DNA from: Arctopsyche grandis
Lineage: Eukaryota; Arthropoda; Insecta; Trichoptera; Hydropsychidae
Length of the DNA: 64,000 bases
Assembly (NCBI RefSeq): GCF_051622035.1
Contig: NC_135360.1
Location: 8,732,001-8,796,000 of the forward strand
Reading direction: 5' to 3'
Below the pieces are notes generated by a model that had not been told where the DNA came from, did no database searches, and worked only from the letters and a program-made list of their open reading frames with translations. A program made the translations under genes and the position numbers. Positions 35,601-48,600 of the stretch are shown piece after piece; the first letter of the stretch is position 1, and each line of letters begins with the position of its first letter.

Positions 35601-37191
35601 AAACATAATATATTGTACTATAAGAAAATTCTTAATAGAAATGTTATTGAAAATCTTCAATGCAAATACTTATTTTAAATATCGATAATAAGCCTTATTT
35701 CAAATATCAAAGAAATAGACATACATATTTCAAATAGCGATATGTTTAATTAGTATTTTAAAATATCCATTAAATAACCGTCTGCGCTTTTAATATATTT
35801 AGCCAACCAAACTATGTATGTATGTAGTTTGCCAAGAAAACTGTTGGTATACTAATATCCATACATTGACTCAATTGAGGTGCTAGGTAGAAAATAAGTG
35901 TAAATGTCAAAGTTTTTTCGTGTAAAAAAGAGGATGAGACCTTTCCTACAGAATTTTGTAAATTGTTCCAAATTCTCGGATTACTCGTAGCGCCATTTAT
36001 ATCCAAATTTTCGTAAACAATTTTTTAAAAACTTATTTTATTAATATTTCTAAAAGAAACAAATGTGGATTACCATTATTTACCACCGAGCCCTTCAATT
36101 TCTTTCCGCATTTGTATATATCTAGAAAGTATATTATGAACAAATACTTGCCAAAAAACTATATAATTCGCTTTATTAATTTTATTTTAACTCAATTGGT
36201 ATCACGAGTGATGGTTTGCTCGGTAATTCCGTATCGCTTCTATGGATGCAAGTATGTATGTGTATATTTATATTCATATACACATAACTGCTGATATTTA
36301 TGCTTCTGGATATCTACACGTCTATCACTACGTACTCATCAATTGCCAATTTCTATTTACGTTTTACAATTTATCTTATTTTTATTACATTGCTATATTT
36401 TATTCTGTGTACTTTCCATGTTCCTTATTTCCATGTGCTTTATTTTCCTACTCTTTTCTTATTTTAAATGTTTGAGCTTTTCTTTTTTTTACCTATATGT
36501 GAAAATTATTAATGGTTTACTTAACATAATTATATTTTTTTTACTATCAATCTATGTAACTTAATAAACTGTAAATTTTCCAAATAAATAAATAAATAAA
36601 TAAATAAATAAGTAGACCTTTTATTATATCGAAAGTGCTGTTCTAAATATGTACATATATTCGATTTGGTAATTTATTTGGGGTTGATTACTTCTTGTCA
36701 TTATACGTACATATGTAAATAAGATGGAACAAGTCCAAAACGTTTCCTAGAATAAATTTCAATTGCAAAAATTTGGGAAATTCCGAACGATACGAATAAC
36801 GCACCCGACCGCTTCTGGATTTCATCAATTTTCATATGTGGAAAATGAATCAGCTTGGCTGTCTTCGGTTGCATCATGTGTTTGCATGCAATTTTTCCTG
36901 CTTTCTCTCGTTGCCAGACGAAAAATGACTGTGATGAACGTAGAAGTTTGCGAAACAGAAGAACTGCCAATCTATTGCGAACGCATCATCATTATTATCT
37001 AAGCTCGACTGAGAAGCCATCATCGTTGTTCCCACAGACTCAGAAGATGCCGAAACCTGCAAAGTTATTATATATCAGTTACAGGACTGGAGTTAGAAAA
37101 CCCATCCACGTATGTATTATATATATGTACATATGTAATTAGAAAATTAACATTTTTATATAAAACTTGAAAAAGTATTCTGTATATAAGA
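35601..37191. other. No gene recognised; (AAAT)n tract at about 36580-36612
   Basis: AT-rich. The AAAT tandem near 36580 may be a retrotransposon tail, but no element body was identified upstream. Bases 36740-37060 are less AT-biased and have no family similarity. Confidence 0.3.
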
Positions 37192-37398
37192 TGCTAGTGT
37201 TTTTACCCGGCTTTGCTCGATATTTGTAATATAAACCGCTTAAACAAGGCCAATCTAATAGTAAACATTTTATTCAATGTATTTGAATAGTTTTATTTTA
37301 TTTAAATTTATTTGAATATTCATTTGTTAAATGACGTCACGAATTTACGAACCAACAATAGTTATATAAAAAGTCTCTTTCGAAATTATATATTAGAT
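37192..37398 (+). repeat. ACCCGGCTTCGC repeat family, copy 3
   Basis: It starts GCTAGTGTTTTTACCCGGC and ends CGAAATTATATATTAGAT, with the same interior blocks as the copies in JHBP gene 1. The middle is shorter. Confidence 0.65.
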
Positions 37399-37767
37399 TA
37401 TTAAATCAAATAATAGGTCGGGTTCGTAAATTTACTAATAAGTAGATACTCAACAAAGCAACTAACAGCGAATTTTTAATGTTTATATAAATTCAAAATA
37501 TGAGAAATAGAATACAGTTTTATAATTGTGCCGTTTTATTTGAAAGTTGCATAAATCCACTTTTCTTCATTTCGAGAAATATAATATTTAGCAAAACATT
37601 TAATTTAATGTCATCCGTAACTTTCAAACAAAACAGTTCAATTACTCTAATTAATTAAAAATTACAGCTAATTAAAAAAGCATAAAATTTGCTTTTTAAA
37701 AGTTGGCCGCAATCCATCCTTTGCAGTCACATTTTAAGAAACACCAAATACATGTCTAATAGAAAGA

Positions 37768-37870
37768 GTGGCGTGCCATGTAAATCTCCCTATTTTTGTC
37801 GCACAGCCTTACTTATGTGTGCGCGAGCATGATACAAGGGACTAGGTGACGTCATACTGAATCACTTAAG
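37768..37870 (+). repeat. Partial relative of the 20196 MITE with an empty Harbinger site
   Basis: AGTGGCGTGCC, AAATCTCCCT, GCCTTACTTATGTGTG and GGGACTAGGTGACGTCATAC follow the left arm and centre of the element at 20196. The GGGCCGGGCCGCACC insertion is absent. Confidence 0.6.
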
Positions 37871-38342
37871 AGATACGTATATATGTAAATAAACGAATTG
37901 ATGTAAATACATATGTACATATGTATGTGTGTATCCACTACGGATTCCAATACCGGTAATTCCGAAACCGGTTATAGCGGTTATAGCAACCATCAGTAAT
38001 ACCGGTAGTACCGAAATATAATCATTTCAATTGTATGCTAGTTGGATTGTTTTGAAATTTGAAGAAAACATTGTATCGGATAGTTTGTATGGATTAGGCG
38101 AATAAGGAGTCGACGCAATATTTTTGACCTGCTATTCAAAGGAGCCGCTAAGTGTATCATAAATTTAACATTAATGATAATAAATGCCGAAAATATCGTA
38201 CGTATAACTGAGACTAATTCCGAATTCAAACATACATATGTATATTGATTTATAAGTGACAATGAGAAGCCTTGTCGCTTTCCGATGTTTTCGAAAACCT
38301 ATTTTTTTAACATGATAATTATTTGGATACATATTAAATACT

Positions 38343-38400
38343 AGTGTTGTATCCGATGAAATATCATCGCATGGGTGTTGGCATATTAAGTTATTATTAA
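38343..38400 (+). repeat. ACTAGTGTTGTATCCGATG head repeat, copy 1
   Basis: ACTAGTGTTGTATCCGATGA is followed by a hairpin (CGATG AAATAT CATCG) and ATGGGTGTTGGCATATTA. The second copy is at 39118-39170. It shares the ACTAGTGTT start with the ACCCGGCTTCGC repeats. Confidence 0.5.
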
Positions 38401-38459
38401 ATTAAAAAAAAAATTTCGTCGGTCATGTGTTCGGTCACCACGTGGTTATATATTATAAT

Positions 38460-38698
38460 TAGAAAAGGGAATTACAGCAACGTTGTATTGCGTTTTTCAT
38501 TGGATTTTCCATTACAAATATTTGGCGTTTTAAATCTCAAAAGTTTTGGCAACCAACCGTTTCATACGACACCTAGTGAGTCTTTTTGAAGATAGCTTTT
38601 GACTGTTAGCACTTAAACTAAAACTAAAAGTTTGTTTATGAACAAACTGGTATTTTTATGAACGAACTGGAATGAACACTTGGACTGTAAACATATGT
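38460..38698. repeat. Unclassified repeat X, copy 2
   Basis: Similar to 35347-35600 over nearly its whole length, including GGGAATTACAGCAACGTTG and the end CTTGGACTGTAAACATA. It abuts the 9-bp duplication of the palindromic element at 38708. Confidence 0.5.
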
Positions 38699-38707
38699 AT
38701 TTAATAG

Positions 38708-39031
38708 CGAGCCAGAATGTTATATTACAAAAAACGCAAATATCGAAAATCAAAAGATCTTAAGTCGAAAGATCAAAAAAAAAGGGTGCATGGTAAACGG
38801 TATACATATACTCACTTAATGTGCGCGCGCAGAATACGGCAGGAAGAGCCTGTTCCTCTTGTTCCTGTTGTACCCTGCTCGCGCAAATTAAGTGAGTATG
38901 TACGTGAGTATGTACCGTTTACCATGCACCTTTTTTTTTATCTTTCGACTTAAGATCTTTCGATTTTCGATCTTTGCCTTCCGATATTTGTGTTTTCTAT
39001 CATTTAACATTCTGGCTCGTCACGTAGACCC
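38708..39031. mobile_element. Long-TIR palindromic element, copy 3
   Basis: ATTTAATAG is repeated exactly at 38699-38707 and 39032-39040. The right tip reads GGGTCTACGTGACGAGCCAG when reversed. The left tip is shortened and starts at CGAGCCAGAATG. The arms carry the GATCTTAAGTCGAAAGAT motif of the family. Confidence 0.8.
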
Positions 39032-39117
39032 ATTTAATAGATGTAAAATGTATAATTTAATAATTGAATAATTGAATGAAAAATGGAATTCATTTTTTTA
39101 TCTCACTTATTATAGAA

Positions 39118-39170
39118 CTAGTGTTGTACCCGATGAAATATCATCGCATGGGGTGTTGGCATATTATTTT
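39118..39170 (+). repeat. ACTAGTGTTGTACCCGATG head repeat, copy 2
   Basis: ACTAGTGTTGTACCCGATGA, the CGATG/CATCG hairpin and GGGTGTTGGCATATTA are as at 38343. An A-rich tract follows. Confidence 0.5.
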
Positions 39171-39611
39171 ATTAAACAAAAAAAAAAAAAAATTGTCAGT
39201 CCCTTTTTGAATTTCCACTTGAATTTCCCGTGTTCCACGCGGTCGATTTTTTTTCAAACACCTTTTAAACATATTTAATCTAATATTCATATTTAATTAT
39301 ATAATATGAAAAAAAAATGGTAAAAACTAACTACATATCTACCTACATATAAACAACATAAAACACCGATAGAAAAATTAATATATTCATTCATTCATTA
39401 AATAAATTTTCAATAGATGGCGGTAAATTCTCTGCTAAGCGGAAACATTAGTAGCGGTCAGTATATATATATAAGTTTTTTTATTTTGTTATTGTATACG
39501 TTTTGGCAGTGATTTAGCTGTAACCTACATACAAATGTATGTCGAATCGTAACGACTATTAAAGTACGGCGAGCACTATCTCAGACAGACAGACACACAG
39601 ACGGAATGGCG

Positions 39612-39813
<202 letters not shown>

Positions 39814-40024
39814 GTATGTATATAATATATAAAAGCTAGAATTATCCCTTTCGTATACTGATTTTATACTTATTTTTCACACTATGTAGAAGGACTCTAC
39901 ACACTATTTTATAATTGATTTAAGTAATTAATTAATTAAATTTTATAACCGGTAGATTCAGGTATTGCCGGTATTAATATCGGATACCGGTTACGGTATT
40001 TTTAGAATCCCAAGCATCCACCAC

Positions 40025-41225
40025 ATCAAAAAGTCGATTGGATGACTAAAAAACACTTAAAATTACTTGCCAACCGAAGTTAACTCAAACAATCTGAAAA
40101 ATGTTTCTTTTGAGTAGTATACCTAGTTGCGGCTCTGGCCTTTATCATAGGTAGAGGCACGTAGGTGGGTAAGGAAGGGTTAATATTGCAATTTTCCGGA
40201 TGATGAACGACGAGCATTTTCGATGACAATAAACGATGACGATTGGGAAATGGCGGCGCAACAAATAATAATGGCTGTTTAATTGACGTTTGTCAACCGA
40301 GATATTTTACAGTCTGTTGCTGAATTTCAATTGCACATTGCGTCAACAGGTCTATATGTACATTGTGCGTTCACTGGCTGATGATCCTTGTCCTCTTTCG
40401 AGTCAAATGTTGTGGTAGTTGGGGCCGAACGCCTGCTCCGGATAATTGTTCCATTGAAATGTTACGTCATGAAACTTTCAGCGTGTCAAAAAGTCGCTAA
40501 AGCAAGTTTTTCGTATGAAACTTTATTCGATGATGATCAAGCTTGCGGTGAAAAGGGAATTTTACCAATGCGATGTTCATGTTTTGCAGTTATGTCACAT
40601 TTCACATATATAGTAAGTGTGTGAAGGTTAATTTTTATTGAATGATTAATATCGAATGCCAAATTTAAATATAACAATTACACACGACTGGTATTCAACG
40701 TTGCATATAAAAAGGTGAATAATCATATGTAATATAGTTAAGTAATAAAATATGTGGTGTAAATTTGTTTACAATAATTGTTGAAAAATTAAATATTCAT
40801 CACAACAAATGTCAAAAGATATGCGCAAGTACAAGGTTCAGATTTCGAGTAAATATATTGTCATAATCCGCTAAGTTTATTTAAACCTACACATGTAAAT
40901 ATATGCTTGCTATGGGTTCAACTCACACATAGGTTATTTAGTTGCATAAAAATGTTCTGACCCACATGAGTAATATTTGTCAAACCATAACTTGATTCAT
41001 CTCTTTATATTAATACATAATCAATGATTTCTCAATTTTACTTAATCAAATGTGTAGCTTTAAAGAAGCTTTCAATCTTGATTAATGTCTATTTTTTTTA
41101 CTTGTACATATGTAACTCATTTGATTTTTATATATTTATCATGGTGCCATTATGTCATTATGACACCTATGGCCAAATTTGTACATTTGTACTATAAAGG
41201 TGAAAAAAATAGAATATCACTGAAA
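40025..41225. other. No gene recognised
   Basis: A CG-containing stretch at 40130-40610 includes a 78-codon frame without family similarity. The remainder is AT-rich. Confidence 0.3.
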
Positions 41226-41340
41226 TCAGGTAATTTGGCATACATATATCATATAGCTCCGGGCCAGGATTTGAACCCGTGACCCCTCAGTTGTTAGCAT
41301 TATATGCTAACCACTGAGCTTGTTACTATGTTTTACTTTG
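41226..41340 (-). repeat. tRNA-derived SINE head
   Basis: On the - strand it has an A box like TCAGTGGTTAGCATATAAT and a B box GGGTTCAAATCC. The acceptor-stem halves do not pair as in a functional tRNA, and no CCA or terminator context is seen. The head resembles that at 49285 (GTGGTTAGCATATAATGC). Confidence 0.65.
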
Positions 41341-41359
41341 GATGGTTTGAAAGTTAAGT

Positions 41360-41680
41360 GGTGTATTTATGTATTTATTTATTAACAATTTTTCCATATT
41401 GACATTACAGAATTGCTCCAAGTCGTCACTATGTGTAAGCATAAAAAAGTTGAAGAATAAACGTGGATGCAAAAACAAAATATGGTAATAAAAAAATATA
41501 ATATAAAATATGAAACAAATAAATCAATATATGAAAACAAATGCAATATTAGAACACATTTACGATCTCAATAATTGGGATCGTAAATGTTTAAAATTAT
41601 TTAAACAATGCCTCAACTAGATATTTTAGATCAAACAAATCCATGCGAACAGAAATCTGGTTGAGGAGCTTGATCATTTT
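41360..41680 (-). repeat. Jockey-like LINE 3' UTR fragment
   Basis: A terminal hairpin is present at 41394-41433 (loop with CTTGGAGC..TCTGTAAT when reversed) and a (TTTA) tail on its low-coordinate side. The body resembles 34240-34510 and 62100-62410, up to the GGTTGAGGAGCTTGATC region. Confidence 0.6.
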
Positions 41681-41689
41681 ATTTTTTAT

Positions 41690-42150
41690 ATTTATTTTTA
41701 CATATATGTATACCAGGAAGGCCTTACAGCTAAATCCTAATGCGCCTTCCTGGTCAATTACAAATTACAATTACAATTACAAATGCAGCATTTTTTGAAT
41801 TACGAGACACTGAAAAACTAGCAAATTAACGAGAGATCTATGAATTGTACATACATTTTATTGTACATCAATCATACTTCAAATAGTGGTGACATATTAG
41901 GTAGGAAGGATTTTTAGCCAATTTTTTTTTCCGGGAACCGTTTCAACAATGAAATCAGATGAAATTGGCAAACTCTGATAGGAAACGATCAACCTGGAGT
42001 CACAAATCCAGGTCTGACCAACAGCATACTCTGAAAAATTCATTTTCATTCGAGGCTCGAGCCCAGGGATCGAACCCGGCGCCTCTCAACGCTAAGCAGA
42101 AGCTTAACGAACGAGCTATGCTGTGGCAAGTGCCATCAAATTGGGGCATT
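41690..42150 (-). repeat. tRNA-derived SINE, second copy
   Basis: The - strand head has A box TAGCTCGTTCGTTAAGC and a perfect B box GGTTCGATCCC. The body matches the SINE at 26856 (blocks TCAACAATGAAATCAGA and CCTGGAGTCACAAAT on the + strand). The 3' hairpin is at 41713-41753, with stem CCAGGAAGGC/GCCTTCCTGG. A target duplication was not found. Confidence 0.8.
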
Positions 42151-42431
42151 CCACAAGAGAAGAGAACAAACTCTTGCATATATGTAATGTATCTGAGTTA
42201 GCTGGGAATATTGAAGCTCAATTCTGTAAGAATTTTAGGATTCCTCACCAAGCTAACCAATAATGTGGGTCATTATACATCAAATAGTAAATACATATAT
42301 GCAATACCAGTTTTTGCAAAATAAAAGAAAGTATGATTGTGTCTTTGTAAAGTTTTGTATATAACTTTTTGATAATAATAATTTTGTTCAATAAATTATT
42401 CATGGAATAGAATTTGTCAACATATTACTTA

Positions 42432-42796
42432 TACTAGTGGTTTTACCCGGCTTCGCTCGGTATTTGTTATATAAAACTCTTAAACATGGGTTATCTAATA
42501 GTAAGCATCCATTTATTTTTTTCATTAAATTTATTTAAATCGATAAATGAATTAAACGCACACAACGAATGGTTTTTATATATAAGGGAACCGGAACTGA
42601 AACGGGAATCGGGAACCGGAACTGAAAAAGGAATCGGAATCGGAATTCGGAACTGAAATCGAAATTGGAAATTGGAATCAAAATCGGAATCGAAATTAAT
42701 ATCGATATCGTCGTCATAGAAAGTTTGTTTTTTCGATAACGAATTCTACGAACCAAAACTTATATACAAAGTCTCTTTCGGAATTATATATTAGAT
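42432..42796 (+). repeat. ACCCGGCTTCGC repeat family, copy 4, with an internal expansion
   Basis: It has the same ends as the other copies (ACTAGTGGTTTTACCCGGC to ATTATATATTAGAT). Bases 42590-42710 hold a purine-rich array of GGAATC/GGAACTGAA units that is absent from the other copies, where only GAATCGA remains. Confidence 0.65.
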
Positions 42797-44119
42797 GAAT
42801 AAGAATTGAATCAGGAATACGCTTATATGCTATAGGTTTTCTGATTGTTATACATATGTATGTGTGTATGTACATACATTTTTATTAAAAAAAAACTGAA
42901 AGAAAATTTCAAATGGAATTATATACATATAATATAATATAATACGTCAGTATTAGAAAGTATTCTAGATATCAAACAAAAAAAAGATAATTTGATATCA
43001 ACATTTAACATTTTGACAGCAGGTCGTAAAAGGACAAGTAGTGAAAAAAAAAACTAGGTCATATTGTTGTATGCGAAAACTTATCAATGTAACCCAAATT
43101 AAAATCAATTAATAATCATTGGTTTAATACCAGATATGGGTTAAATTTAGTTCATACTGAAATTTAATAATAAAGAAATTATACATATGTGCATACATAT
43201 AAGTGAGGTGATGAACTTTAGTATTTAAAATGTTTATTCAAGTTCATCACCTTCGGAAAACTGAAGAAAAATTTAATCATAGACATCTACCGACAAAATA
43301 AATAAACTAAAAGTTTTCAAATATTTTATAAATTTTATTCAAATCGTTTTTTGCATTGCTCAAATGATTTTTTTTCCTTTTGAGATTAACAACCGATACG
43401 TTAATTTGTAATCAATATTTTCCAGTTTTTGACCCGATGTCAACAGAAAATTTGACAAGGGCAATTTTGACCATCAGACATAAACAACGATAGCAGTAGA
43501 CCAATGTTTGATCGACAAATAAATATATAAAAAATAATCCTCGTGCAATAAACATTTGAATTTCCGTCATCTACAATAGCGATTATTACGGACGCAAATT
43601 TACAATAATATTACGTATTTAATTATGCAATAACATTTTTTTACAATTAGACATATGTATATCGATTATCATAAAACATTTACGTAAAAATATCCATGTA
43701 GACATAATGTATAAAAAAAATGTACATGTTTATTTTCTAATAAGGGTACATACATATATTGTACATACATATATGTGCTTTATTTAATCATGTTTTCTAT
43801 TATGTCCAACGACTGAGTTCATGACTGAACCAAAAGCAAATGACATTATCACTCTATTCGGATTCCAAAAGTATATATAGCCATTAAAACAGAGTGTTAA
43901 GAATGTCCATATCATATGTTCAAATTAAAATTTAAGTGTATATAATATGTACAAACAGCATTAATGATAATGTATCATTTTCATTAGATTAGAAAGCCAA
44001 AGAAATCATACGTATGTATAAATATGCATATGTTTTTATTTATTAATTGAATACTATACTTTCAATATAATAAATGCATATATTTTGATTACTTATGAAA
44101 AATATCTATGTATAATTAG
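42797..44119. other. No gene or repeat recognised
   Basis: Very AT-rich, with many TACATATGTA strings. No exon or element border was identified. Confidence 0.3.
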
Positions 44120-45184
44120 TAGAGACCCGTATTTTGGGCATCAATTTTTGTCAATTTTAGCATTTTCATTTTGTATTTTAGCGTTTAATGTTCAATTTAG
44201 CATCTATTTTTATGAAGAGTTTAATTTTAAATAATAAAAAATTTCGATGAATTTTAATAAAATTTATATACATACAATATACAATTTAAAGACAACACAA
44301 CCATTAAAAATAATAGAAAAACTCAAAAATATTTTGAAATTAAAATTACATTACAAAAAATACAAAGACAAAAAATATGAATATAAAAACATAATACCAA
44401 TTAAAATTGATTAAAACTTAACATGGAGCATATTTCTACCGATTATTTTTTGAGATTAGTGCGACGATCGGTAGCAATTATATTGTATTTAGTAAAATAC
44501 CTTTCAGCATCCACACTATTAACGGGACACCAAATAGATTTTATAGCTGCACAACCAAACTCTTCATATTTAATTTTTGTTGCCATCAATAATAGCAATA
44601 TATCCGGCGTGGATTAACTTTTTCACGTATTCACTATTAATTGTCTAAAAGTGCTGATATCCTTCCAAACATTGAACCTCTGTTAATACATTAAACAATG
44701 GCAGGTTTCTTAAAAACAAAACTGTTTCTTTAACATTAATATTAGATTTTGAACCTGCCACAAATGGATTGAATAGTTTACTCAATGTTCGGAAGAATAG
44801 ATTTGTCTCATTTAGTCTTGAGTGCGAATCTAGTTTTAAGACGCTTTTTTGAGCAGCCTTTTGGATACACAGCTCCAACTGTCTTCTTTTATTTACAGTA
44901 GTAGACAAAAGCAGTTGCTTGGTTTCGACAGAAAAAACACCGTCTATGGTAAACTGAAAGCTCTGTTTTATCCTCTCAATTTCTTTACATAATAAATGGG
45001 CAAATGGATAGGGAGACCCTTCTAAATTGTCTATTAATTTTATAAATTTTATGCAAATTTCACTTTTGTTTGTTATTTTAGCATCTATTCGCATATTTTA
45101 CGAATTAAGCATCTATTAGCATGTATTCCGAATTTTAGCATCAATTAAGCATTAATAGCAAAGTGCCCAAAATACGGGTCTCTA
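44120..45184 (-). mobile_element. hAT-like element with TAGAGACCCGTATTTTGGGC ends
   Basis: The left and reversed right tips share TAGAGACCCGTATTTTGGGC. The flanks ATAATTAG and ATAATCAC agree at 6 of 8 bases. Both subterminal regions carry clusters of TTTAGCATCTAT-like repeats. A related element at 60003-60996 has an exact 8-bp duplication. A 149-codon frame fragment lies inside on the - strand. Confidence 0.75.
44645..45094 (-). pseudogene. Partial transposon-borne ORF
   Basis: A 149-residue frame (PYPFAHLLCKEIERIKQSF, ELCIQKAAQKSVLKLD, GSKSNINVKETVLFLRNLPL) continues in broken frames toward 44510 as IENIKSESTPDILLLLMATK, as also seen at 60246-60473. The second copy of the element has a more decayed version. 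It lacks a recognisable DDE or hAT dimerisation motif. It may be the remains of an internal part of a transposase or of a passenger gene. Confidence 0.5.
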
Positions 45185-45616
45185 ATAATCACATAAATCA
45201 GAAACATTTAGAAAATCTATTATATATTTGTCACGACTACCCTATAATTTAATAAAATATATTTAATTATGGCGATATATGCTTGTGTACACCGAATATA
45301 TAAAATTATCAATGTTTATGCAATTGTCAATATTAGTGGCATAGGTCACAAGTAGAGAATTTGTATCAGTATATCACTTCTGTGCACGCGAATCGGTCCG
45401 GTCTCCACAAACTTCGGATTTTGGGCTACAATTGACCATATTACAATTAATTAAGTTTCGGAAAACCAGTGCTTTGTATTCAAGTGTTTAAAATCAATAA
45501 TACTAGCGATATGCATAGAATAATAGAACATTAGATTTGGTCGAATTGAATATAGTCTATCGGATTGACTCGATAAATCAACTTTTGAAGAAAATAGTCA
45601 AATTTTAAAAGTTAAA

Positions 45617-48600
45617 ATGCCTTTGGACTTTACAAGAAGACAATGGATGACGTTAATAGCCATGTCCATTGCAGATTTCTGCAATGCAATCTGTGTATCG
45701 CTGCAAGCGCCATTTTATCCCCAGGAGGTAAACTATTGCACATGCACATATCTGACTACATTTAATAAAAATGGTTATTTTTGCCACTAAAAAATGGGTT
45801 CTGTAATTTATACATGGCAAAATAGAATGGCAACATTAAATATTCATTTTTTTTGTGACAAAACATTAACTTACGCCAATATTTCTCGAATCTGTTTTTA
45901 AAAAAAAAAGTTCAATTACGGTAAACGCTTTGATTTTGATCAATCGTCGTTTTAAAGTTGAAATTAAAGTTCAATATGATCATTAATCGGCTGTTTCACA
46001 ATTAACACAATCAAACCACATTCGAATACAAGAGAAATCCTACAGTTTATTAGACGGTATACAGAAAACTTGGATTTTAAAGTAAAAAATTCCTCTGATT
46101 TTATTGAGGACTTTTTATGCCCTTGATGATGTTCCCGTTAACTATTAACTAATATCAATATATTATATTATCTCATTGTCAATTAGCATTGGAATATTGT
46201 TGTACCAGTGGCCAATAACAACATACATATGTACATATATACTGGATAGCAACTGTAGCATTTCCCCAAAAACTTATTGTTGAAATTTGAAGCAATAAAG
46301 GAAAAAGTGGCCCAAGTTTTACTAACGTTTTAGGACTATTTCTAAGTCATTAGAATGGTGCTAAATTATATGTTATCATTAAGAGCCACAAAATGTTTGA
46401 AGTCTCTGTACACTTTAAATAAAAGGATTAAATCGTATAATAATTTATAAAAATAGCATAATTTGAGGTTAGGTTCTATGTACAATTCTAAACATTATAT
46501 AAGTTCATAATTAATTTATATCGATTGAATTCAAATGACATATGAATATAAAAATACATACATATAAATTCAACAGAGCTAGTTCATAGTGGGTTTTTTT
46601 TAACAATACAAAACCAAACTCATAAAATATAATGAAATCGAATATCAATATACTGCTGCTACTATTAATAATTTTTGTTAAAAAAAAATATTTAAATTAA
46701 AACTGCAGCGACTTTCAACGACATTTCTATTTGTAATTGCATCAGACATATGCATGTAGTAACGTTGATAGTCAAATATGACAATAGTTTATTGATTATT
46801 TATTGAACACATTTTGAGACATGTAAAAATTTTGTGAAAAATGTCTTATTAATATTATTCGCAGAGTGAAAAAAAATTATCACGTGTATCATTGATATGA
46901 TCGGCACAGGTCACAACATATCACAATTTGTGTACTCTCACATACATTTTGATGAAGCACAAATATAAACAATTTCCAACAACTTCAATGATAAAGTTGA
47001 CTAATAATGACAGGAATGTCAAAGAAATTGCTTATTTTACATATCAGTTAACAAGTTTTTCAACGATATATTTACTATATTATTACGGTGAATTGTTGTT
47101 ATTTTAGTATAGCGGAATCAAATTATTCAGTTTGCGATTTATCATTCATATTGTTTTCATACTTAAAACTTGAGCCATGCAGAATAAATAGTATATAAGT
47201 ATATGAACATATACCTATGTACATGTTACAAAATACACTTGTACGTACATACATATGTATATATATGTAAATACAATACTGCTTTGTTGTATGTAGGGCC
47301 GCCGATAGGAATCCCGGGCCCTGGAAAAATAACTCCAGATCATATGAAAAACCAAAAAAAAATCTAACAGATATATTTTTAATATGAGAAAAATCTATCA
47401 GAACTATTAGATAAATACTATTTTTTTTAAATAATCGAATAAAAAATTATGATATAACGGGTTTGGTGCACACGATCGAAAAGCGCCAGACAGATTGAAC
47501 CACAGATTAACTGGATGACTGCTTTAAACGCAATTCTCGACTTCACGAATGATAGATTGCACATCAGATGACGAGTAACCTTTCGATGTGCACAGATGCA
47601 ATTATTAAAATGGTAATTATTAAAATTGAGTTGGATCTTTCTGGCGAGTTTTTAATAATTTAATAATGAAAAATTCGGAACTAAAGTATCAGAAGCACAG
47701 AACGTATACAGGGTAGGTATGTCGGACTTCAGTTAGATTTAGCTTAGTGTAAGTGCGAGCAGTGCGCACGCATAAGGTACACGTGTCGTTAATCTCTGAT
47801 TCAGTCTGTCTGGCGATTTTCGATCGTTTGCACTGCATCGGATATAACAGGTAAGATTTCACATGGACGCAAAGAATGCGCGTATCGAAAAATAATAAAC
47901 ATTTAGCATTAAAGAAATGTATGTATTTTTATGTAGAATAATATAACATACCAATATCGATCAGTCGAACGTCCCGACATAGGGCCCCTCAAGTAGTCCG
48001 GGCCCTGGAACTTTAACCCCAGCTTCCTCCCCCCCCCCCCTTTCGGTGGCCCTAGTTGTATGTATTATATTTGAAAAATAGACTAATTGTTTATATAATA
48101 ATATTAATTTAATACTAGTGAACTAACGTAAGATTATACTTTAAAATAATAATAAAAAATCTCAATCGAGATGTCTGAAGAGCAACAATAATCAAATTAT
48201 ACAATCATAACTTTTGTAATGAATTTTGACCTCATTGTTTGTTTGGCACAACAATATCTAGCATATATCAAAAGTCGCAAATTAATTATTATTTACGAAA
48301 CGAGATTATGAGGATCCGTGTCGCACATTTTTCCATCGAGATATATAAAGTATAATATATAATATAAAAATTCTATCACCTTCAATGAGTACGTGCAAAC
48401 GCTATGTATATGTCCACTTATCCATCTATGTATGTATTGATATTGATATTGAACATCCAATTACATGCGAGAAATCAATAATTTTGCAAAATTTTATATA
48501 TGTACAGTTCGATAATGACACTCGGGTAGAATTAAATGATCATTTCCGAGTTTAAATGAAATTCATTGTAATGATAGTACATTTGAACCATGATCACACA

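Noticed and set aside
41226-41340. Possible tRNA genes from A and B box matches here and at 26856, 41690, 49280 and 54488
   Set aside because: The cloverleaf stems are broken, and each is followed by SINE body and retroelement tail.
42535-42756. 73-codon frame rich in Ile, Phe, Pro and Ser
   Set aside because: Produced by the purine-rich tandem array read in antisense.
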